This document shows positions 33,890 to 46,316 of a stretch of DNA of 64,000 nucleotides, piece by piece. Every line of letters begins with the position of its first letter. Position 1 is the stretch's first letter. This stretch comes from Deroplatys truncata (taxonomy: Eukaryota > Arthropoda > Insecta > Mantodea > Mantidae), in NCBI GenBank assembly GCA_030765065.1, contig CM060990.1, forward strand, positions 674,280,118-674,344,117, given 5' to 3'. Made by a program: the position numbers and the translations under genes. The notes under the pieces are model-generated. The model ran no database searches. It was not told the origin of the DNA and saw only the letters and a list, made by a program, of their open reading frames with translations.

Positions 33890-35300
33890 AGTTATACAAA
33901 ATGGATGTAAAATAGATTTTCGACGTTATTTCGCTTGAGAAACATCTGTCTTCAGTGTCTAACAGTAGTTTCCAGTATATTTGGTCACCGTTTTCTCTGG
34001 TAGCGCCATTTCATTTATGCGATGTCTTGGTGGAAACTCTTCCCGTGTTCGTCATTCACAGCCCCTAGGTTTTCAGTGAAGAAATCGAGAATGGAATGCA
34101 AAAACTGTACCTATTTTTAAATATACATATTATGACGTAAGCCCGGTGATGACGCCTTCAGCGCCCTCACATGACATCGCGTAGAGGTCGGGGAACGTAG
34201 CATAAAATGCCTCACTAGGGTTACAGGTTGCGGTAGCTGGAAGGGTGGTAAAAGGCTAAAATCATAAGGCATGTTCCCAATTATTCTAATCTTTAATTTA
34301 TCGAATATAACCTAAGCTACATTTCAAAAAGAAAGTATTAAACAACTGGTGGATTTATCTGTGCAGCAGAGGAGGTACGGCTGTGCATTGTCGTCCATCG
34401 CTTAAGTCGAGATTGCAAATTAATACTAAACGCTTTTAAAGAACTGACCAGCAAAGGTCCCTACTAGGCACATGGTTGGCCAAGAGCGAGCTGTCAAAAA
34501 TCTCTATGTTTAAATACCCAACTAAATGCTGATTAGTGCCTAGCTAGTAACTGACGTAAGCGTTTACATAACTCACCCACGTGTCGCACAAGAAGTCATT
34601 TTTCACCCTAAACCGCGTGTCGCCTAATCTCTGCTTACTTCAACATCCAGGAAGTGATACACAAGAAATGAAAAGCCAAGTTACTTAAACTAAGTTTGTC
34701 CTGAATATCTCGAGCTGTATAAAATCATATTTATCAAAATCTTAAAATAAGCGTTACACCCCATTACCTTTTAGTTCTCAGTCATCTCAGTGATACGTTC
34801 TCTGTAATTCTCAGACCTAAAGGTGGCTAGAATGTTCTTCGCAGCCTTATTCAAAGGCAACCATGCAGCCGCTTCTTGAAAATTTAACTGGTTTTAAATT
34901 TGGCTATCTTTCATCAGTTTCTTTATCTGAGGACTAACAAATATTCCTTCGTTTAGTTTAGGTTCACTGATTTTGGGAACTTTTATTAGGCAGCGAAATG
35001 CACTGAATCACAAAATTGCTTTCACAAAATACTTAACCAAGCCTAGTTTAATATGCAGTGGAGGCAAAAAATAACCTTTCAGAACTTATAAGTTGGTGGA
35101 GAACATTTTCTTGTCCTGGAATAAGTGTTTTTCTCCTTGACCAAATCCTTTTTAAATAATGATTACTTTTATATCTGTTATTTTGCTTACACAAGAAGTA
35201 ACAAAATTTAGCATATCCGAGCCGCACGAAGACAGTTATTACTTTCAAATCAGCCAAGAGCAGTTTTCATACTTGATAGTGGATAGCAATAGCTACATAT
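33890..35300 (-). pseudogene. C-terminal part of the VSDEHG-family pseudogene, unit 3
   Basis: The best preserved stretch of any copy is the minus frame at 35048-35257, running from KVITVFVRLGYAKFCYFLCK through KTLIPGQENVLHQ to SSERLFF without a stop. The block between LIPGQ and the VSDEHG region carries the usual interruption, here enlarged by the 174-bp insert at 34201-34374. Confidence 0.7.
34201..34374. other. 174-bp insert found only in unit 3
   Basis: Separates gaacgtag from cagaggaggtac, which are about 5 bp apart in the other units. On the plus strand it ends ttatctgtgcag, an acceptor-like edge. No inverted ends are seen. Confidence 0.6.
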
Positions 35301-35314
35301 TCTCATAAATGTAC

Positions 35315-35511
35315 TTCACACCAACTACATGGGCGGAAGTCATTGTTGTGGGTGCTCTGGGATCGTGGGACCCGAAAAACGAGCCAATACTGAAGAAGAT
35401 GTGTGCTCGCGTAGGTACCTGGGCCAGTTCGAAAAACTATGTGTGTCAGACTGCATCCGCTGGTTAAGGGACATATACGTCGAGCACTTAACAGGCAAGC
35501 GCCACGTGTAA
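35315..35511 (+). pseudogene. LINE C-terminal tail, unit 3
   Basis: Same two-frame structure; RWLRDIYVEHLTGKRHV then stop. Confidence 0.5.
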
Positions 35512-35633
35512 GTGAAATAAGGAGTGAAATGTGAAAGTGCTAAGTGTGTGACTTAACGACGATCGGCGATGAACATAAAAACTTAAGAACTCAAGCCAAG
35601 TCTTGTAGGAAGTGTACCTAATGTGTATATATA

Positions 35634-36748
35634 GGGGAAAGGTCCCTATATTGAACCACTTACGCCTAAATAGTAAATAATAATTATAATTTCAAAATCA
35701 AAATTTTTAGTTACACAAGCGTTAAAGTGACAAATCCTTGCGCTATCAATATCCTCAACACAATTTAAAATTAATACAATTATCAATTAAATAACATTTA
35801 AAAAGTAAGATGATGTAAACCGGTTCAAATTAGGAACGTGATCTCTAAATTGAACCACCCGTGTCTTAAAATGAACCACGTAATTTTAAGTTTAAGAGCA
35901 TGTTTATTAATACAAAGTACACATATTTTATTGTACATTCAAAACAAATATGCTATCAGCAACAAAAGCAGTGTCCAAAATTGTGGTAAGAATAGCAATT
36001 TCCTTGAACATTTTGAATTTTTATATAATGACAATCACTTGGGTTTTGGAATAGGTATTATTTGCAAATATAGCTTTTACTAATTTTTACTCTCACACAA
36101 AAGAGCCCAATTATACACAGTCTTCACGATAAAACACTTTCTTCTTAGCACTAAATTTGCGCACTTTTGGTGAAGCCATATCCTACAACTCATACACTGG
36201 ATCATGTCCATAATTTCAGACAATTTACATTCACATATTCATGTCAGCTACCTTTAACATGATTTTTTTTAACTTAACATATTATATCGATATTTATTCA
36301 CAAGATATACTATTTGCAGTTGAACAACCCTAGAAATTCAATAGGTTTCCTAAATTGGACCAGTTTAATATAGGGTTCAAACAGTGGTAAAATTTACGAG
36401 CCACGCCATTTTGGAAACTTTAGCATCTATGTGACTAGGAGAGACGCTGCTTGAAAAAACGTATGCATGTATATTGTTGCTAAATAAACACTTCATAACA
36501 TGCAATATATATAGCTCATCTCAAACTTGCCTAATTGGTCGTATGAGCTTAGCTAGATGACTCAAATATTACTTCTGAAGCACCAAAAACACACAGCATT
36601 TCATACAAATGAAACCACAGCTCAGAATACAAAGTCAACAACTCCAAGCATTCATAGCTGTACACGCCACGCTTCTGCTAGGATTATGTTGACATTTGTC
36701 GAATAGTTTAGAAAATATCGGGGCGGTTCAAATTAGGGACTTTTCCCC
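35634..36748 (-). mobile_element. pogo-like element M4
   Basis: About 1115 bp, GGGGAAAGGTCCC at the left, TTTTCCCC at the right, TA flanks. Confidence 0.8.
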
Positions 36749-36899
36749 TATATATAAAATTATATATTATATATTACTATATATAAAATTATATATTACA
36801 TATATTTATATATAAAATTGAATTTAAGGACAAATACGAATGCAGAAAAATTGTTATACCTATGCTTGAATTCAACGATGTAAACTATGTTACTGAAAC

Positions 36900-37356
36900 T
36901 CTATCGATAAAACCAAAAAATATATGTTAGAACATTTGTTAATAAAAAATATTTGTTTACATTATTTTACAGCACTCCTTTCAAACTTGTTTTTGACGAG
37001 TCTGCGAACAAACGCCAATCCTCGGGTTCATGCTCAACACCACTGACTGCAACACATTCTTAATAACATTTCAGAGAACTTGCTCCACCTTTTTAGAAAA
37101 CAAACGCTCAAATTGCTTTTAAGTTTGCCAGAAGAAACTAACTTTGGTATCACCCTGCAGTAGTTCCCAGCTGCGAGTAATTCAACCTTGCTTTTGCTTA
37201 AATAAACACCCCGAACCAACTCATTTAGATCCTCCTTGGTTATAAAGTAAGGTTCATTCTGTAATTCATTCTGAACATCAGGATCACTTTCGTATACCTC
37301 AGTGAGTGTTATGCGGTTGGTAGGGAAAGTCAGGCCCTTGAAGCTCCTGTCGAATT
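36900..37356 (-). pseudogene. N-terminal part of the VSDEHG-family pseudogene, unit 4
   Basis: Includes LVRGVYLSKSKVELLAAG. It is cut on its upstream side by the foreign segment starting at 37357. Confidence 0.6.
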
Positions 37357-39540
37357 AAGGAAAAATTTAAAATGTGTTCTCCTGTAGATGAACAGTGTAT
37401 TTCCGAATTTAATAAAAGAACAAAGGGTGTTTTGACAAAAAAAAATAAAAAATAAAGGTGCAAACAGATAAACTTGAAAGGTGGAAGATGTTGTAGAGAA
37501 TAAATCTGGTGATGTATATGTCGACTCCAGTGCATACATAAGTGCAATAAATACCAGTCTTCTTGATCTAGATGCAAACAAAAAAGGTTGCAAGACAAGC
37601 AATATAACGAATTAAGATTAGAAAAAATTGAGAAAGTCTTGAAAAAAGCACCTACTGATGATATTATTAGAATTAATAAATAAAAATATATCGAGTCCTT
37701 AATTGAATCCTAATTCGGTAATTTTGACTCTCTGAAAGAAACATTTCGAAATTCCGACAAAAATTAGAAAATTAAAATTTTAACATTGCTACCTAAACGT
37801 TGGAGCATAAAGAAAATTCAGAAGGAGTTTCCTAATTCTGAATACATGATTCGAATGGTTAGAAAACCGGCAAAAGAAAAGGGTATTTTGTTCAAAACCA
37901 GAAAGAACTTTACCCACAGCCGCTGCCGATAAAATTAAGGCAGTTTATTCCTCCGGTGACTTAAGCAGAATAATGTCTGGAAAGAAAGATTATGTCACAA
38001 TAAAAGAAAGTGGGGATAAGAGCCATGAGCGAAAAAGTTTAATTTTGGAGAACGTTAATGAGTTATACGCAGCATTTAGAGTTTTCTGTCCTGGTCTAAA
38101 AATAGGATTCTCCAAATTCGCAACTCTAAGACCAAAAAACTGTATTTTAGCAGGAGCAATTGGAACACAAGCCATATGTGTGTGTGTCATCTGTCATCAG
38201 AATGTGAAACTCATGATAGAATCTATTAAAGTAGGTGTAACTGAATTTCATAAAATCCTTATCTTTATGTTCCAAATTATCAACATTTCTTGGCTAACAT
38301 GGTGTGCAATTCTCCTCAGATCAATTATTTTTTCGGAAAATGTAAAGAATGTCCTGCAACTTCAAAAATAATAAAAGCTTTAGAGAAGATTTTAAAAGAA
38401 AATTTCATTGAATTAGTGACCTACATGTAATGGCTCATGACTGACCAGATCGACGCTTGAGACCATAGTGAAATCCAGTAAAGAATTTCTTGACGTTTCT
38501 TACAGAATCTTGGTGAATTAATGAGTTACTCTTTTATATCATCTGAGCAAAGCAAGTTCTTGAATTGCAGTAAATCAACAATTTAGCCAGGCCAGCTAAT
38601 TGTGTTGTGTGACCTTGCTGCTATTATTTCTTTTATTATTTAAGGCAAAATGCAGACATACCATTGGAGCAAGGTACAGGCAAGCATTAATCCATTCGTA
38701 ATATATTACAGAGAAACATTATTCAACACAGTCACTATCAAGAATTTAGTAATAACTTTCAGTAGTGGTTACCATGCTAGCCTCTAATTCACAAGGTCGC
38801 GGGTTCGAACCCGGCGCAGGGAGTAAATATCCTTAACATGGCTTCCTTCGGAAGGGAACTAAAACCGGTGTTTCGTGTCGTAGATTTACGGCACGTAAAA
38901 GAACCTCAAGCCCAATAAAAAGGCCTCTGAGCAAAATTACCGGTATTTCACGCCCAATATATAATGGGACGCTAAGGACCATAGTAATTAAAGAGCGTCC
39001 ATAAATAAAAACTCAATTTAATTTAATTTAGACTGCCTAAAACACAACGCTATACTGTTCACCTATTCCAAAGACACCTTATTGAATTTATTAAAAGAGA
39101 AATATTTCATTCACCACAGAAAATAATGTATTTCTCTGATGGCTCATCAGCACAGTATAAAAAGAGGAAAATTGTCAAGAATATCACATTACACGAGGAA
39201 AACTTTGGGTTTCCTACAGAGTGGATTTTTGTGCCCATTTGTCATGCTAAAAGTGCATACTATGGTATAGGTGGGACACTTGAGAAGCTTGCAGCTCATG
39301 CTAGTTTGCAGAGATCTTCGGAGAAGCAGATAACAACCCCAATAGAGTTGTATCATTGTACAAAGGACAATCTTTCAAACATTGATACCATTTTCGTGAC
39401 TAAAGAAAACCGTACTTAAGAGAAAAAGCTTTTAACTTAAACACCTGCAAAATCCAAATGCCTGGAACACGCAACATTGCCGCCATTCAGCCGCTACGAG
39501 GGGAATTTTACTCGCCAAGCAGTTTTTAAGTGTAGTTGAA
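37357..39540 (+). pseudogene. Decayed gene of a second arthropod multicopy family (YFSDG family)
   Basis: Plus-strand blocks in order: LLPKRWSIKKIQKEFPNSEY (about 37792-37851, helix-turn-helix-like), SGKKDYVTIK (37976), LKIGFSKFATLRPKNCILAG then GTQAICVCVICHQNVKLMI (38093-38222, Cys/His-rich), YFFGKCKECPATSK, and after a SINE insertion YFSDGSSAQYK (39129), TEWIFVPICHAKSAYYGIGG, ASLQRSSEKQ and PGTRNI. These match, from memory, an uncharacterised protein family expanded in many arthropods. The YFSDG aspartate could belong to an RNase H-like transposase fold (inference). Several stops and frameshifts and a loss around the SINE make it non-functional. Confidence 0.65.
38745..39037 (+). mobile_element. 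Type A SINE, isolated copy
   Basis: A box gtagtggttaccatgctagc (38762) and B box GGTTCGAACCC (about 38801-38811), body as in the array-A SINEs, A-rich end taaataaaaact near 39000-39012. A possible target duplication is AATTTAG (about 38744 and 39024). It interrupts the YFSDG-family pseudogene and proves that the array-A SINE is mobile. Confidence 0.85.
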
Positions 39541-39903
39541 ATATCACAGTATCCTGAATGAAAAGATGATCCAACGATCTTCAATGCCACAGGATAAGCA
39601 ACAAGAACGAAACATACTAATGTTTTAAAAATCTATATTGTTAGCAGTTTATAGAAGAGAGTAAATTAGAAAATTCTGCTTATTCTTAGGATCATATTGT
39701 AAAGGGATATATTCAGAAAGTTATTCCATGTGAAGGGGTAAAAGAAGTAAAACAATGGATACTGACATTTTGTCTGCCGATAATTCTGCGATTAACACAA
39801 ACATGCTGTGATATAATAAGTTTTATTTATGAAATCCATCGTCATACCAGCTTATAATTTGCACAATTATTTTAGACTGAGTAAAATGTAATATAAGTTT
39901 TTG
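39541..39903. other. Tail of the foreign segment in unit 4
   Basis: No recognised content. It rejoins unit sequence at gtcgtttaattctag near 39904. Confidence 0.5.
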
Positions 39904-40289
39904 TCGTTTAATTCTAGTAATGAATTTTATTTTAAATGCAAATATTTAAAAAATGTTTTTATTGAAAATGAAATTTTTCGAAATACCTCATAATCAATTG
40001 AAAAAACCACATCCTTAGTATTTATAAACAACATTTGGTCAATTTATCTTAAGGCGTTGCTGAGATGTGTTATTTTTAGTTAAGTGGTGGGTTTATGGAA
40101 AAACTATTTTTGTTAATATTTCACACGCCACTGAAAAAAATAAACTTGGGAGAAATATAAAACTTAGAAGTTTTACTTAACTAGTTCAACCCACAAATCT
40201 AAAAAAAAACACCCGAGCGTTGAGGGCCCTGATGATATTTGACACTTAATGAACCTATTATGAAATCTTAGCTGAAGTTACGTTTAGTT

Positions 40290-41540
40290 ATGCAAAATGT
40301 ATGTAAAATAGATTTTCGACGTTATTTCGCTTGAGAAACGTCTGTCTTCAGTGTCTAACAGTAGCTTCCAATATATTTGGTCACCATTTTCTCTGGTAGC
40401 GGCATTTCATTTGTGCGATGTCTTGGTGGAAATGCTTCCCGTGTTCGTCACTCACAGCCCCTAGGTTTTCAGTGAAGAAATCGAGAATGGAATCCAAAAA
40501 CTGTACCTATTTTTAAATAAACATATTATGACGTAAGCCCGGTGATGACGCCATTAGCGCCCTCACCAGACGTCACGTAGAGGACGGGGAACGTAGCGTG
40601 GCAGAGGAGGTACGGCTGTCCATTGTCGTCCATCGCTTACGTCGAGCTTGCAAATTAATACTAAACGAATTTAAAGAACTGCCCAGCAAAGGTTCCTGCT
40701 AGGCACATGGTTGGCCAAGAGCGAGCTGTCAAAAATCTCTATGTTTAAATACCCAAATAAATGCTGATTAGTGCCTAGCTAGTAACTGACTTAAGCGTTT
40801 ACATAACTCATCCACGTGTCGCACAAGAAGTGAGTTTTCACCCTAAACCGCGTGTCGCCTAATCTCTGCTTACTTCAACATCCGGGAAATGATACAAAAA
40901 AGAAATCAAAAGCCAAATTACTTAAACTAAGTTTGTCCTGAATATCTCGAGCTGTATAAAATCATATTTATCAAAATCTTAAAATAAATCTTACACCCCA
41001 TTATCCTTTAGTTCTCAATCATCTCAGTGATAAGTTCTCTGTAATTCTCGGACCTAAAGGTGGCTAGAATGTTCGTCACAGCCTTATTCAAACGCAACCA
41101 TGCAGCCGCTTCTTGAAGATTTTAACTGGTTTTAAATTTGGCTATCTTTCATCAGTTGCTTTATCTGAGGACTAACAAATATTCCTTCGTTTAGTTTAGG
41201 TTCACTGATTTTGGGAACTCTTATTAGGCAGCGAAATGCACTGAATCACAAAATTGCTTTCACAAAATACTTAATCAAGCCTTGTTTAATATGCAGTGGA
41301 GGCAAAAAACAATCTTTCAGGACTTATAAGTTGGTGGAGAACATTTCTTGTCCTGGAATAAGTGTTTTTCTCTTTGGCCTTATCCATTTTAATTAATTAT
41401 TACTTTTATATCTGCTATTTTACTTAAACAAGAAGTAACAGAAAATAGCATATCCAAGCCGCACGAAGACAGTTATTACTTTCAAATCAGTCAAGAGCAG
41501 TTGTCATACTTGATTGTGGATAGCAATAGCTACATATTCT
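40290..41540 (-). pseudogene. C-terminal part of the VSDEHG-family pseudogene, unit 4
   Basis: Same blocks as unit 1, VSDEHG region near 40430-40490. A frame on the opposite strand at 41211-41396 is a shadow. Confidence 0.65.
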
Positions 41541-41549
41541 TATACATGT

Positions 41550-41748
41550 ACTTCACACTAACTGCATGGGCGGAAGTTATTGTTGTGCGTGCTCTGGGAT
41601 CGTGGGACCCGAAAAACGACCCAATACTGAAGAAGATGTGTGCTCCAGTAGGTACCTGGGCCAGTTCATAAACCTATGTGTGTCAGACTGCATCCGCTGG
41701 TCCAGGGACATATACGACGAGCACTTAACAGGCAAGCGACAGGTGTAA
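41550..41748 (+). pseudogene. LINE C-terminal tail, unit 4
   Basis: CIRWSRDIYDEHLTGKRQV then stop; this copy keeps the WSRD form like unit 1. Confidence 0.5.
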
Positions 41749-41870
41749 GTGAAATAAGGAGTGAAATGTGAAAGTGCTAATTGTGTGACTTAACGACGAT
41801 CGGCGATGAACATAAAAACTTAAGAACTCAAGCCAAGTCTGGTCGGAATTGTACCTAATGTATATACATA

Positions 41871-42988
41871 GGGGAAAGGTCCCTATATTGAACCACTTAA
41901 GCCTAAATAGTAAATAAGAATTATAACTTCAACTCAACATTTTCAGAAACACAAGCGTTAAAGTGACAACTCCTTGAGCTATCAACATCCTCAACACAAT
42001 TTAAAATTAATACAATTATCAATTAAATAACATTTAAAAAGTGAGATGGTGTAAATCGGTTCAAATTAGGAACATGGTCCTTAAATTGAACCACCCGTGT
42101 CTTAAAATGAACCACTTAATTTTAAGTTTAAGAGCATCTTTATTAATACAAAGTACCCATATTTCATTGTACATTCAAAACAAATATGCTATCAGCAACA
42201 AAAGTAGAGTCCAAAATTGTGATAAGAATAGCAGTTTCCTTGAACATTTTGAATTTTTATATAATGACAATCACTTGGTTTTTGGAATAGGTATTATTTG
42301 CAAATATAGTTTTTACTAATTTTTACTCTCATACAAAAGAGTCCAATTATACACAGTCTTCACGATAAAACACTTTCTTCTTAGCACTAACTTTGCGCAC
42401 TTTTGGTGAAGCCATATCCTACAACTCATACACTGGATCATGTCTATAACTTCAGACAATTCACATTCCATATTCATGTCAGCCACTGTTTTTAACATGA
42501 TTTATTTTAACTTAACACATTATATCGATATTTATTCACAAGATATACTATTTGCAGTTGAACAACCCTAGAAATTCAATAGGTTTCCTAAATTGGACCA
42601 GTTTAATATAGGGTTCAAACAGTGGTAAAATTTACGAGCCACGCCATTTTGGAAACCTTAGCATCTATGTGACTAGGAGAAACGCTGCTTGAAAAAACGT
42701 ATGCATGTATATTGTCGCTAAATAAACACTTCATAACATGCAATATATATATAGCTCATCTCAAACTTGCCTAATTGGTCGTATAAGCTTAGCTAGATGA
42801 CTCAAATATTACTTCTGAAGCACCAAAAACACACAGCATTTCATACAAATGAAACCACAGCTCAGAATACAAAGTCAACAACTCCAAGCATTCATAGCTG
42901 TACACGCCACGCTTCTGCTAGGATTATGGTGACTTCTGTCGAATAGTTTAGAAAATATCGGGGCGGTTCAAATTAGGGACTTTTCCCC
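41871..42988 (-). mobile_element. pogo-like element M5
   Basis: About 1118 bp with both ends and TA flanks. Its PHD remnant (minus, 42316-42498) reads MIQCMSCRIWLHQKCAKL in one frame. Confidence 0.8.
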
Positions 42989-43139
42989 TATATATAAAAT
43001 TATATATTATATATTATTATATATAAAATTATGTATTACATATATTTATATATAAAATTGAATTTAAGGACAAATAAGAATGCAGAAAAATTGTTGTACC
43101 TATGCTTGAATTCAACGATGTAAACTATGTTACTGAAAC

Positions 43140-43605
43140 TCTGTCTATAAAACCAAAAAATGTAAGTTAGAACATTTGTTAATAAAAAAATATTTGGTTA
43201 CATTATTTTACAGCATTCCTTTCAAACTTGTTTTTGACGAGTCTGCGAACAAACGCCAATCCTCGGGTTCATGCTCAACACCACTGACTGCAACACATTC
43301 TTAACAACATTTCACAGAACTTGCTCCACCTTTTTAGAAAACAAACGCTCAAATTGCTTTTGAGGTTGCCAGAAGAAACTAACTTTGGTATCACCCTGCA
43401 GTAGTTCCCAGCTGCGAGTAATTCAACCCTGCTTTTGCTTAAATAAACACCCCGAACCAACTCATTTAGATCCTCCTTGGTTATAAAGTAAGGTTCATTC
43501 TGTAATTCATTCTGAACATCAGGATCACTTTGGTATACTTCAGTGAGTGTTATGCGTTTGGTAGAGAAAGTCAGGCCCTTGAAGCTCCTGTCGAATTTCT
43601 GAATC
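43140..43605 (-). pseudogene. N-terminal part of the VSDEHG-family pseudogene, unit 5
   Basis: Same blocks as unit 4, including LVRGVYLSKSRVELLAAG. Confidence 0.6.
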
Positions 43606-44531
43606 TAAACATGGATATTTAGGAGTGTGTCTGGACCTTGAACTTATTCCAGATGTATTTTTCAAGCAGAAACAACAGTCTGTCAAATGATCCCTAGGTT
43701 CCTATCATAGGGACTGCAAAAGGGATCTGATGGGATCCTTTTAACCAGCCAGTTAAGCGTTGCACATTTGGCACTGCAGATTTCCAGGGCCCACGTCTTG
43801 TTTTGGTCTATTTATTGTCACTTTCAAAAAATATTTCTCATTCGCCTAACACTCTACCCTATTCCTTTCATAATGCACTATTAGGTACGGTATCACTCAC
43901 TTCTGTCAGAATTTAACTGATAATGGACGTTAAAAGTCAACTGTTGCATAACCGTTCCCAGAAAATAATTTCGGAGAGAGGAATTCCATAACTATGTTTA
44001 AACTTAACAGTATCTACACAGTTTTCATACATATACTCTGTAGTATATAGACGTTATGTGGACATGATAATTGCTTGGAGACATTACATAGACAGGTAAA
44101 ATCACCTATAGCACAAAACGCCGAAAATGCCTCGAAAACTGCTATATATGGCCCCCTGAACCATGTAAGACGACAATATTGAGTTTCCTTTTGCTTGTAA
44201 ATGTGCTACTAACAGGAGCTCTACTGTTATGAAACTGAATTTTTGAATATTTATGTGATATGAATTTAAATATATTAAACTAAGAAGCTTCGGGGGAAGG
44301 GGGTTTGTACTTAAATACGACCCTCAGCTGTTGGCACAATCACCAAGATTAAAAGTCAATTGTTAACACAATGGAATGAAATATAAGGTTAAATACTCCA
44401 TTTAATCCACCTTCTTGATACTGCAAACACTAATGGTGGGCAATTAAACACTTCTGACTACATATTTGGAATAAGCAGATGAAAATGCATAAGAAACAGC
44501 TGCAATTGTTTATTTAGCAAAACCATTGTTA

Positions 44532-44730
44532 GCCATTTTAAAGGCAATATTTGTCTAGATACAAAATACCTAGGAATTATCTTAGGTTCGATGTTATCAT
44601 GAGACAACCATTTATTTTCCTGTGTACCTACTCGGCATACCAGAGGAGTCTATCAGCTGATATGCTTAAAGCAAGTTTTACCAATTACATGCTTTGTATT
44701 TTTGCATGGTATAATTGTTGTCTGTAAACA
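44532..44730 (+). pseudogene. LINE reverse-transcriptase fragment, unit 5
   Basis: Counterpart of 21199-21395 with similar decay. Confidence 0.4.
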
Positions 44731-46316
44731 TGAAAATTCAAAGACAGACAACAAGAAGCTTAACTAGCACTATTGACTCACTTTAAGCCTATTTTAAAGA
44801 TGTTTTTTAAATGACCGTTGGAAATACACCCATACGATTATTTGAGTCCTTATTGTTTATAAAACTATTTCTGTATATCCTAAGACAGGTTTTTCTAAAT
44901 ACATTAGCAGTAATTTCTTTAATTTTCTTACAGAAAGTAGGAGACTCTAAATACATTCATTTTAAAAGAAAAATAAAATGCTGGTTAGTTGATAATCCTA
45001 TGATTACGTACTTAGCTGTAATTTTAATCTTACTTGGACAGGTTTTATTTAAATATTTATTGCTTTATTGGGATTATTGGCTTATGCTGTTTTAAGATTA
45101 AATTAAACCCTAGGTAAACACAAGCACCAGCTTGTACCTCGAGCAACTTTACTATTGGTTCTCTTCAGGTTTCAGATTATAGGTTGGGAACACGAAACCT
45201 CTTTTGTGGTCCCCGAAGCTGCCTGGAGCGTGGAAGGGATGATGATGATTACAGGTTTTCAATGGCTTTGACGGCAGAAGCACACCTCTATACTGTTTGC
45301 TACGAGAATAGCTGGCTTACCTGTTCATCATGCAACAACGCTATTGGTTAGATACATTTTAGGAGGCTGGATGGTCCAACGCATCATTTAAGTACATTTC
45401 TCTTTGTTGTGAAGTAAGCCAAGAATACGGGATTAGTGCGGCCTAGTAAGATACTAGTGTCACTTAATTTAAATGGGTAGAGATAGATTTATAAGTAGTT
45501 TTAACCACTTTTCAGAGAAATAAAACATTAATTGATTTAAAAGATTAGTAATAATAATGATGATGATGATAATAATAATAGTTTCATGGGTAATGAGTCA
45601 GACATTTAAAGGTTATATGTTTTGGCCTACATATCCGCAGCTGTGCTTTATTTACGAATGGTTGGGGAGGTGGCTTTCTGAAGAAAATGTTCCAAGTTTG
45701 AATTCCGCTCACGTCTACAGAGCTTTATATCCCGAATGTGATCGAAAGTGTCCGGACAGCCCCCACAAACATACGTTTTTCATCTTAGGCGCATTGTTCT
45801 GCCACCTACTGCCTGGTACTCATTATAAGCGTCATTTAATTCTAGTAATGCATTTTATTTTAAATGCACATATTTAAAAAAATGTTTTTATTGAAAATGA
45901 AATTTTTCGAAATACCTCATAATCAATTGAAAAACCCACATCCTTACAATTTATAAGCAACATTTCGTTAATTTATCTTAAGGCGTTGCTGAGATGTATT
46001 ATTTTTAGTTAAGTGGTGGGTTTATGGAAAAACTATTTTTGTTAATATTTCACAGCCCCTGAAGAAAATAAACTTGGGAGAAATGTGAACCTTAGCAGTC
46101 TTACTTAACTAGTTCTACTCTTAAATCTAAAAAAAAAAACACCCGAGCGTTGAGGGCCCTGATGATATTTGACACTTAATGACCCTATTATGAAATCTTA
46201 GCTAAAGTTACGTTTAGTTATGCAAAATGGATGTAAAATAGATTTTAGACATTATTTCGCTTGAGAAACGTCTGTCTTCAGTGTCTAACAGTAGTTTCCA
46301 ATATATTTGGTCACCG

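Larger units (their letters stand above)
31491..36748. repeat. Array-B unit 3, with a deletion and an insertion
   Basis: 5258 bp. About 780 bp matching 25999-26774 is missing at 31896 (ccttaaaca joined to tgttatgaaac), removing most of the N-terminal pseudogene part. A 174-bp segment unique to this unit lies at 34201-34374. Confidence 0.88.
36749..42988. repeat. Array-B unit 4, with a foreign replacement
   Basis: 6240 bp. The part matching about 20254-22499 of unit 1 is replaced by unrelated DNA at 37357-39903. The unit therefore lacks the RT fragment, the 78-codon frame and the Tc1-like end. Confidence 0.88.
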
